6,178 bases of DNA from Actinomycetes bacterium (GTDB lineage Bacteria; Actinomycetota; Acidimicrobiia; Acidimicrobiales; Microtrichaceae). Shown here in pieces: positions 1-6,178 of this stretch. The stretch lies in assembly GCA_023423215.1 (NCBI GenBank), contig JAFAFZ010000022.1, positions 1 through 6,178 on the forward strand, in the 5' to 3' direction. Both the position numbers and the translations under genes were made by a program. The notes beneath the pieces were generated by a model. That model made no database searches. It was not told the origin of the DNA and was given only the letters and a program-made list of their open reading frames with translations. Each line of letters opens with the position of its first letter. Positions within the stretch are counted from its first letter, which is position 1.

Positions 1-1
1 C

Positions 2-1000
2 GGTGGGGGCGATCGCGTCGACTCGGGTCCGGCGAGCGAGGTGCCGGAGGACACGACCCTGTCACTGCAGGACGTCCACGACATCTGGGTGCTGCCGGAG
101 GACGGTCCCCGGTCGCCGACGGTCGTCGACGCGATCGCGTACGCCGAGAGCAGGGTGACGTTCTGGATCGCGGTCGACGATCCGGCGGCACCGACCCGCT
201 GGATGGCCATCACCCCGACCGGCATGTCCGGTCCGCCGACCAACGCGGCCGAGGGAGGGAGCGGAGGTGGATCGACCCTTCCCGACGGCTCGACCGTGAC
301 GATCGTGGACTCACCACCTCTGGCAGATGGCTCCCGCTGGGCGCAGCTCACCGGCCCGAACCGCACCGGCTACCTCAGCGTGGCGTACTCCGGGGTCGAG
401 GACGCCGAGGTGCTCGACCAGCTCGACCGCATCGTGCAGGAGCTGGCGGCGCAGGACGCGAACCTGACCGACGTCGCTGCGTTGGACCGAGCGCTCGACG
501 CGTGGGTCCCGCCGACCGGACTCGAGCCGACCTGGCCCACCGGCCGGGGCTGGTCGGGCGACCAGTCCCAGCTGTCGCTCCTGGTCGAGGCCGCCGGCGG
601 CTCCGAGCTGGTCGTGCACACGATCGGAACCGGTCTGCCACCCGCCGTCGCAGCGATCGAGCAGAAGCTCACCCTGCCGGGTGGCCTGGAGGACCCCTCG
701 CAGATCTCGTTCGAGCAGCTGCCCGACCTCGGACCCGGCTCGTTCGCTGCGCTCCGCGCCGGACAGCGATCGCTCTACGTGTTCAGCCCCGACGGCGTAC
801 GGATCACGGTCGCCGAGGACGAGGGGACCAGCGGCACGGACCTGGCTGCGCTCGTCGAGGTCGCGCGCAGCCTGCGGTCCACGACGGAGCCCGTCCTGGG
901 GCGGGAGCTGGCGGCCCGCGGGGTCGAGCTCCGGACGATCGACCCGTCAGCGACCTCGCCCTCGCCCGAGAGCACCCCGACCACGACCACCGGCGGGTGA
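2..1000 (+). CDS. Unrecognised probable exported protein, 5' end outside the window
   Basis: I do not recognise this family and assign no function. The frame is open from base 2 to the TGA at 998-1000, giving 332 visible residues. A GTG at base 41 is a possible internal start but has no clear ribosome binding site, and the frame continues upstream of it. The visible protein starts GGGDR and has no cysteine and a single lysine. It has a beta-rich N-terminal part, a GGSGGGS flexible linker (bases 254-274), a second beta-rich part, a helical stretch around bases 395-515, and a mixed region. It ends in a Ser/Thr/Pro-rich tail (about bases 944-997). Such composition is usual for extracytoplasmic proteins. 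A Gly-rich start like this often follows a lipobox cysteine, so a lipoprotein is possible, but that residue is not in view. By hand count about 10% of codons end in A or T, against about 2% in corA. The coding call is firm; the location is inference. Confidence 0.75.
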   Translation, partial: GGGDRVDSGPASEVPEDTTLSLQDVHDIWVLPEDGPRSPTVVDAIAYAESRVTFWIAVDDPAAPTRWMAITPTGMSGPPTNAAEGGSGGGSTLPDGSTVTIVDSPPLADGSRWAQLTGPNRTGYLSVAYSGVEDAEVLDQLDRIVQELAAQDANLTDVAALDRALDAWVPPTGLEPTWPTGRGWSGDQSQLSLLVEAAGGSELVVHTIGTGLPPAVAAIEQKLTLPGGLEDPSQISFEQLPDLGPGSFAALRAGQRSLYVFSPDGVRITVAEDEGTSGTDLAALVEVARSLRSTTEPVLGRELAARGVELRTIDPSATSPSPESTPTTTTGG

Positions 1001-1034
1001 CCGCTTTCGCGTCCGGCGGTGCGAGACTCCACGG

Positions 1035-2024
1035 GTGATCATCGGCAGCGGCGCGTACCGCGACGGCCAGCGACTCGAGGACGATCCGAACGGCGACGGG
1101 TTCCAGAACTTCGCCGAGCTCGCGGATGCCTGCTCGCGCTCGAACGACTTCGTGTGGGTCGGGCTGCGCGACCCCTTCGACACCGAGCTGGAGCGTGCGG
1201 CCGAGGCCTTCGGCATCCACCCCCTCGCCATCGAGGACGCCGAGCAGCAGCACGAGCGACCCAAGGTCGACGTGTTCGGCGACACGCTCACGATCGTGCT
1301 GCGTCCCGCCCGGTACCTCGAGGACACCGAGACGGTCGAGTTCGGGCAGATCACGATCCTGGTGTCACCCCGCCACATCGTGGTCGTGCGCCACGGCGAC
1401 GCCCTCGCCCTGACCGACCTGCGTGCCCGCATGGAGCGCCAGCCCGAGTGGCTGAAGCAGGGCCCCGGCGCGGTCGTGCACGCCATCATCGACGAGGTCG
1501 TCGAGGCCTACGCGCCGGTGCTCGCCGGCATCGACGACGACATCGGCGAGGTCGAGGCGGCGGTGTTCTCCGACGCCCGCGAGAGCCCGACGCAGCGCAT
1601 CTACGAGCTGAAGCGCGAGGTGCTCGAGTTCGGCAAGGCGGCCGTGCCGCTCGCGGACGTGCTCGGCAAGTTGAAGTCGCTCGACCACCCCGTCCTGAAC
1701 GACGAGCTGCGCCGCTACTTCGCGGACACCAACGACGACGTGCGCCACGTCGTCGACCAGATCACCACCGAGCGGGAGCTGCTGAACTCGGCGCTCGAGG
1801 CGAACCTCACCCAGGTCGGCGTCCGCCAGAACGAGGACATGCGCAAGATCTCGGCGTGGGTCGCGATCCTCGCGGTGCCGACGATGATCGCCGCGATCTA
1901 CGGCATGAACTTCGAGGAGATGCCGGAGCTGCGCTTCAAGTACGGCTACTACCTCGTGCTCGGGCTGATCGCGCTGAGCTGCGTCGTGCTGCACCGCATC
2001 TTCAAGCGCTCCGGCTGGTTGTGA
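1035..2024 (+). CDS. corA: CorA family magnesium/cobalt transport protein
   Basis: A 329-residue CorA channel, within the usual family range. CorA forms a homopentamer in the cytoplasmic membrane and passes Mg2+ (also Co2+ or Ni2+) inward, gated by Mg2+ bound to its cytoplasmic domain. Residues 1 to about 165 form the alpha/beta cytoplasmic domain, followed by long helices (about 166-268) leading into the pore. TM1 spans about 271-291 and ends in the signature Y289-G290-M291-N292-F293. The short loop carries MPEL (296-299), as in classical CorA. TM2 is about 305-321, with a basic cytoplasmic tail FKRSGWL. YGMNF plus MPEL fits CorA better than ZntB. The GTG at 1035 is chosen because the product then begins with the family pattern (M)IIGSGAYRDG; the ribosome binding site is weak (GCGAG at 1021-1025). 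The gene starts 34 bp after the preceding gene, with no obvious promoter between, and ends 7 bp before the acyltransferase. Confidence 0.95.
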   Translation: MIIGSGAYRDGQRLEDDPNGDGFQNFAELADACSRSNDFVWVGLRDPFDTELERAAEAFGIHPLAIEDAEQQHERPKVDVFGDTLTIVLRPARYLEDTETVEFGQITILVSPRHIVVVRHGDALALTDLRARMERQPEWLKQGPGAVVHAIIDEVVEAYAPVLAGIDDDIGEVEAAVFSDARESPTQRIYELKREVLEFGKAAVPLADVLGKLKSLDHPVLNDELRRYFADTNDDVRHVVDQITTERELLNSALEANLTQVGVRQNEDMRKISAWVAILAVPTMIAAIYGMNFEEMPELRFKYGYYLVLGLIALSCVVLHRIFKRSGWL

Positions 2025-2031
2025 CGCCGCC

Positions 2032-2718
2032 GTGCTCGTGTCACCGCTGATCGACCGGCTCCGGGCCCACGTCGTGCACCCGCTGCTGCACCGCGGGGCG
2101 ACCCTTGCGCTGCGCGCGGCACGCGAGACGCTGCGGTGGGCCTACGTCGGTCAGGACGACGCCGAGCGCCTCGGGTTCGCGTCGTTCGGCGCCTCGACGA
2201 TGCTCGAGCAGCCCCACGCCGTGCTCGTCGGACCCGAGTTCATCTCGATCGGCTCCGAGACGCTCATCTCCGCGGGCTCGATCCTGGCGGCCTCGCCGGA
2301 GTCCGAGGCGGCGATGCTCGACGGTCCGGTGCTGCGCATCGGCTCCCGGGTCTGGGCCGCCCGTGGGCTGTCGGTCGTCGCGCACCTCGACGTCGAGATC
2401 GGCGACGACGTGTGGTTCGGTCCGAACGTCTACGTCACCGACGCGGGACACGACCCCTCGGACCTCGAGGTGCCGATCGGGCTGCGCATGGAGCCGGCGC
2501 GCCCGGTGCGCATCGGCGCCGGTTCGTGGCTCGGCACCGGCGTCGTCGTCCTGCCCGGGGTGACCATCGGCGAGCACGTCGCGGTCGGCGCCAACTCGGT
2601 CGTCAGCACCGACCTGCCCCCGCACACGATCGCGGTCGGCAGCCCGGCGCGCGTCGTGCGGCACCTCGACCCCTCTGCACCCGACCACACCGGAGAGGTG
2701 CCAGACTCCCGCCCATGA
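2032..2718 (+). CDS. Hexapeptide-repeat acyltransferase (left-handed parallel beta-helix, WbbJ-like)
   Basis: A 228-residue protein of the LbH acetyl/acyltransferase superfamily, whose members usually work as trimers and move an acetyl or other acyl group from acyl-CoA to a sugar or small-molecule hydroxyl or amine. A helical N-terminus (about 1-48) precedes the beta-helix. Imperfect hexapeptide turns are visible at about 71-84 (ISIGSETLISAG), 101-117, 121-136 (VEIGDDVWFGPNVYVT), 159-174 and 177-191 (VTIGEHVAVGANSVV). The family-typical closing IAVGSPARVVR is at 200-210. H140 in TDAGHD sits where maltose and galactoside acetyltransferases have the catalytic histidine; that role is inferred. 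The loop at 86-100 is a normal insertion for the family. GTG 2032 and GTG 2038 are both possible starts and neither has a Shine-Dalgarno sequence; 2032 keeps the gene 7 bp from corA. The stop overlaps the next start as ATGA. The acceptor is unknown; cell-envelope glycan modification is one guess. Confidence 0.87.
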   Translation: MLVSPLIDRLRAHVVHPLLHRGATLALRAARETLRWAYVGQDDAERLGFASFGASTMLEQPHAVLVGPEFISIGSETLISAGSILAASPESEAAMLDGPVLRIGSRVWAARGLSVVAHLDVEIGDDVWFGPNVYVTDAGHDPSDLEVPIGLRMEPARPVRIGAGSWLGTGVVVLPGVTIGEHVAVGANSVVSTDLPPHTIAVGSPARVVRHLDPSAPDHTGEVPDSRP

Positions 2719-3223
2719 CGAGCACGACGGGGGCGGGCGACGGCATCCTCATGGACGCCGCCGCGCTGGACGACTTCATGACGGCGGCCTTCGGGCAGCC
2801 GCTCAACTGGAAGATCGAGCGGCTCGACGCCGACGGCATCCGGGTGCGGCAGCCGACCAGCACGGCGAACTCCCGTCCCGGCGGCACCGTCTCGGGGCCG
2901 ACTCTCATGTCGCTGGCGGACGGCGTCGCGTACATGGTGCTGCTCTCGCGCATCGGTCCGGCGGCGCTCGCGGTGACGAGCAACCTGAACATCAACTTCC
3001 TGCGCCGACCCCGCCTGGTCGACCTCGTGTGCGACGCGCGGCTGCTGAAGCTCGGCCGCAGCCTGGCGGTGACCGAGGTGTCGCTGTACTCCGACGGCGG
3101 CGCACCGAAGGACCTGACCGATCCGGTGGCGCACGCCACCGTGACCTACTCACTCGCGCTGCTGGGCGACGGTGCGGACCGCACCGACCCGACCGGTGGC
3201 ACCGGCATCCAGGGGGCGATCCA

Positions 3224-3227
<4 letters not shown>
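2715..3227 (+). CDS. PaaI family hotdog-fold thioesterase
   Basis: A 170-residue single hotdog domain of the PaaI/4HBT type. Such enzymes hydrolyse acyl-CoA or aryl-CoA thioesters as dimers or tetramers in the cytoplasm. The active-site strand and helix read RPGGTVSGPTLMSLAD (residues 54-69), followed by the family-typical NLNINFLRRP (90-99). D69 aligns with the catalytic acidic residue of the PaaI/THEM2 class. The usual HGG before it is SGP here (S60-G61-P62); I recall the same RPGGTVSGP form in many bacterial homologues, so it looks like a subfamily trait rather than decay. Residues 146-170 are a polar Gly/Asp/Thr-rich tail beyond the fold. The ATG at 2715 overlaps the upstream stop (ATGA), suggesting translational coupling. 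A GGAGAGG at 2692-2698 is 16 bp upstream, too far to be optimal. A second ATG at 2751 (M13) is a possible start. The substrate is unknown; the coupled SDR suggests a shared acyl-CoA pathway. Confidence 0.88.
3211..3216 (+). promoter_or_regulatory. Ribosome binding site of the SDR gene
   Basis: AGGGGG lies inside the 3' end of the thioesterase gene, 7 bp before the GTG at 3224. It is the only well-spaced Shine-Dalgarno-like sequence in the operon and supports the GTG as the true start of the dehydrogenase, together with the GTGA overlap at 3224-3227. Confidence 0.55.
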
Positions 3228-4015
<788 letters not shown>

Positions 4016-4040
4016 GCGCTCGGGCCGTCGGTCGTACGAG

Positions 4041-4068
4041 TGGAGAACGTTGCGACGCTCGGTACCCT
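4041..4068 (+). promoter_or_regulatory. Candidate leaderless promoter for the GGDEF/EAL gene
   Basis: TACCCT at 4063-4068 fits the actinobacterial -10 pattern TANNNT. A TGGAGA at 4041-4046 matches 4 of 6 bases of TTGACA with a 16-bp spacer. A start site 7-8 bp beyond the -10 box would fall at 4075-4076, on the A of the ATG. That would give a leaderless mRNA and would explain the missing Shine-Dalgarno sequence. Prediction only. Confidence 0.4.
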
Positions 4069-4075
4069 CCCAACG

Positions 4076-6178
4076 ATGCGGTCGGCGGCTGCACGAGACG
4101 AACCGAACCCGGCGAGCCAGGAGCCCCCTCCCCTGGCGCGCACGCTCGCGTTCGAGGCGCTGCTCGACCGGCTCTTCACCCGCTTCATCTCGATCACGCC
4201 GACCGAGGTCGACCGCTGCCTCGACGAGGCGCTCGAGGAGATCGGCGAGTTCGTCGGCGCCGACCGCAGCTACATCATCCGCTGCGACGCGGGCGAGCAG
4301 CGCTCGTGGATGACGCACGAGTGGTGCCGGGACGGCGTCGAGCCGTCGTTCGACGACGAGCAGGGCGTGCCGTTCTCGGCGGTGCCGCGCCAGCGCGAGC
4401 GGCTCACGAGGTTCGAGGTCAACGACATCCACGACGTCGCGTCGCTGCCGCCCGACTGGGAGGTCGACCGCCGCCACCTCGAGGCCCAGGGCATCACCGC
4501 CATCCTCGAGGTGCCCTTCTCGCTGGACGGCGAGATGGACGGGGTGATCGGGTTCGACTGCGTCACGGGTGCGGTGCCGTGGCGGCCCCGTGACATCACG
4601 GCGCTGCGGGCCCTGGCCACGCTGGTCGGCCAGGTCATGTCACGTGCTGCCACCGAGCGCGCTCTCACCCGGTCGCTGCGCGAGCTGAACACCATCTTCG
4701 AGGAAGCGCCCGTCGCGCTGATGCTGATCGACCGCGGCGGCGTCATCCTCCAGGCCAACGAGAGCACCGCGTCGCTGTTCGGCGTCACGCCCGAGGACGT
4801 GATCGGCGAAGAGGTGCGCCGCTACGTGCACCCCGACGACTGGCGTGCGCACCTGCGGTTCTGGGCTCGGCTCACCGCGCCGACGACCTCGCCCGACGAG
4901 GACGACTCGGCCACCACGACCGAGCTGCGCCTGCGCACGCACCGGGGCGACCGCTGGCACCGAGCCTCGACGACCGCGACCCGGCGTGAGGACGGCACCG
5001 TCACCTACATGACGGTCCACCTGGTCGACATCGACGACTCGCGCCGCGCCGAGGAGGCGCTGCACCACAGCGAGAGCCGCTTCGGCAACCTCCTCGACAA
5101 CCTGCCGGACGTCATCATCCGGCTCGACGCCGACATGAACGTGGTGTTCTTCAACCCCGCTGCGCGGGAGCTCCGGGACCGCATCGCCGAGACGGGTGGT
5201 CCGGTCACGGCCACGGGGTGGCCGCAGCCGAACGACGACCACCTCGAGGAGTACCAGGCGGCGCTGTACGCGGCGCTCGAGCACCACATCCCGACCGCGG
5301 CCGAGCACCTGCTCGGCACCGCGCCGCACCAGGTCTGGTACGAGACGATCTTCGTGCCCGAGCTGAACGCCGCCGGCGAGATGGAGTCGCTGCTGCTCGT
5401 GGGCCGGGACGTCACCACCCGCCGCGCGCAGGCCGAGGTGCTGGCGCACCAGGCCACCCACGACCGCCTCACCGGCCTGCCGAACCGGATGCTGTTCCTG
5501 GACCTGCTGGAGCGCTCCACCGCCGAGCTGCGCGGCGACTCCTCGGTCGCCGTGCTCTTCTTCGACCTGGACCGCTTCAAGGTGGTGAACGACTCGCTCG
5601 GCCACGCCGCCGGCGACCAGCTGCTGGTGCGCCTGGCGGACCGGCTGCGCACCGCCCTGCGACCCGGCGACGTGCTCGCCCGTCTGGGCGGGGACGAGTT
5701 CACCGTGCTGATGTCCGACGTCGACGAGGCCGGCGCGCTGGCCGTCGCCGACCGGCTCCAGTCCTCGCTGCAGGTCCCGGTCGTCGTCGACGGCCGCGAG
5801 TTCCTGATGTCCGCGTCGATCGGCGTGGTCGTCACCGACGTCGCCGAGGACTCGAACGACCTGCTGCGCTGGGCGGACGCCGCGATGTACCGGGCCAAGG
5901 ACATGGGCCGGAACCGCATCGCCATGTTCGACGACGAGCTGCGCGCCGAGGTGACCGAACGCCTGGAGCGCGACCAGATGCTTCGCACCGCGCTCGACCG
6001 CGGCGAGCTCGAGGTCTGGTACCAGCCCGAGGTGCACCTGGCGACCGGCGACGTCATCGGTGCCGAGGCGCTCGTGCGCTGGCAGCACCCGCCGCGCGGG
6101 CGGCTCGCGGCCGGGGACTTCGTGCCGCTGGCCGCGGAGACCGGGATGATCGTCCCGATCGGCCACTGGGTCATGGCG
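4076..6178 (+). CDS. GAF-PAS-PAS-GGDEF-EAL cyclic-di-GMP signalling protein, 3' end outside the window
   Basis: The first 701 codons of a multidomain cytoplasmic signalling protein; no membrane segment or signal peptide is visible. After a Pro-rich leader (1-22) comes a GAF sensor (about 26-195), then PAS 1 (about 206-325), which contains an acidic Thr/Ser/Asp insert, PAS 2 (about 335-450), and a GGDEF domain (about 455-620). The EAL domain starts near 625 and is cut by the window edge. The GGDEF domain keeps DRLTGLPNR (463-471), metal ligand D497, substrate-contact N505 and D514, GGDEF (538-542), and the ASIG stretch (580-583). The RxxD inhibitory site (R529, D532) sits five residues before GGDEF, so an active, product-inhibited diguanylate cyclase is likely. 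In the EAL part, Q650 of YQPE and E664 of EAL are present; the remaining catalytic residues are outside, so phosphodiesterase activity cannot be judged. ATG 4076 is preferred, and in-frame GTG 4040 is an alternative. The frame is the same as that of the SDR, which stops at 4013-4015. Confidence 0.93.
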   Translation, partial: MRSAAARDEPNPASQEPPPLARTLAFEALLDRLFTRFISITPTEVDRCLDEALEEIGEFVGADRSYIIRCDAGEQRSWMTHEWCRDGVEPSFDDEQGVPFSAVPRQRERLTRFEVNDIHDVASLPPDWEVDRRHLEAQGITAILEVPFSLDGEMDGVIGFDCVTGAVPWRPRDITALRALATLVGQVMSRAATERALTRSLRELNTIFEEAPVALMLIDRGGVILQANESTASLFGVTPEDVIGEEVRRYVHPDDWRAHLRFWARLTAPTTSPDEDDSATTTELRLRTHRGDRWHRASTTATRREDGTVTYMTVHLVDIDDSRRAEEALHHSESRFGNLLDNLPDVIIRLDADMNVVFFNPAARELRDRIAETGGPVTATGWPQPNDDHLEEYQAALYAALEHHIPTAAEHLLGTAPHQVWYETIFVPELNAAGEMESLLLVGRDVTTRRAQAEVLAHQATHDRLTGLPNRMLFLDLLERSTAELRGDSSVAVLFFDLDRFKVVNDSLGHAAGDQLLVRLADRLRTALRPGDVLARLGGDEFTVLMSDVDEAGALAVADRLQSSLQVPVVVDGREFLMSASIGVVVTDVAEDSNDLLRWADAAMYRAKDMGRNRIAMFDDELRAEVTERLERDQMLRTALDRGELEVWYQPEVHLATGDVIGAEALVRWQHPPRGRLAAGDFVPLAAETGMIVPIGHWVMA

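Noticed and set aside
254..274. Gly-rich stretch in the first gene as a possible DNA repeat
   Set aside because: It is a short GGSGGGS protein linker encoded by mixed glycine codons, not a DNA repeat array.
681..1034. Upstream extension of the CorA frame to an ATG at 681
   Set aside because: The added residues are Arg/Ser/Pro-rich and overlap the first gene in another frame. CorA homology begins at the GTG at 1035.
4040..4075. In-frame GTG at 4040 as the start of the signalling gene
   Set aside because: It has no Shine-Dalgarno sequence and would place the start upstream of the candidate -10 box. It cannot be excluded, but ATG 4076 fits a leaderless start better.
4640..6174. Very long open frames on the - strand (about 508 and 389 codons)
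   Set aside because: They lie opposite the GAF-PAS-PAS-GGDEF-EAL gene, whose + strand frame has unmistakable domain motifs. Their translations are Arg/Val/Gly-rich low-complexity sequence, as expected from antisense frames in GC-rich DNA.

Overview
The window is a GC-rich stretch in which every supported gene lies on the + strand and is tightly packed. Codon third positions are almost all G or C, GTG starts are common, and the genes overlap by 4 bp or sit a few bases apart. The CorA ends in an FKRSGWL-type tail, and a candidate leaderless promoter carries a TACCCT box. Together these suggest an actinomycete. The family mix (PaaI-like thioesterase, SDR, GAF-PAS-GGDEF-EAL) would suit the Acidimicrobiia, but that placement is only an impression and was not tested.

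Layout: (1) bases 2-1000 hold the 3' part of an unrecognised, cysteine-free, probably exported protein whose N-terminus lies outside the window. (2) 1035-2024 encode a full-length CorA-type Mg2+/Co2+ channel with the GMN and MPEL signature. (3) 2032-2718 encode a hexapeptide-repeat (left-handed beta-helix) acyltransferase. (4) 2715-3227 encode a hotdog-fold PaaI-type thioesterase. (5) 3224-4015 encode a classical short-chain dehydrogenase/reductase. (6) From 4076 to the right edge runs the 5' part of a large cytoplasmic GAF-PAS-PAS-GGDEF-EAL protein of cyclic-di-GMP signalling, cut by the window end inside the EAL domain.

Genes 2 to 5 look like one transcription unit: corA and the acyltransferase are 7 bp apart, and the next two junctions are ATGA and GTGA overlaps. 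The thioesterase and SDR most likely act on acyl-CoA or acyl-derived substrates in one pathway, but the substrate cannot be read from sequence. CorA and the acyltransferase have no evident metabolic link to that pair. Gene 6 is separated by 60 bp holding a candidate leaderless promoter and two 8-bp palindromes, so it is probably its own unit.

No intergenic stretch exceeds 61 bp. I found no tRNA, rRNA, CRISPR array, insertion sequence or attachment site. I see no convincing new multi-gene system. The points most worth a second look are the unrecognised first gene with its distinct codon use, the SGP variant at the thioesterase active site, the complete GGDEF catalytic and inhibitory sites, and the compact regulatory gap before the signalling gene.
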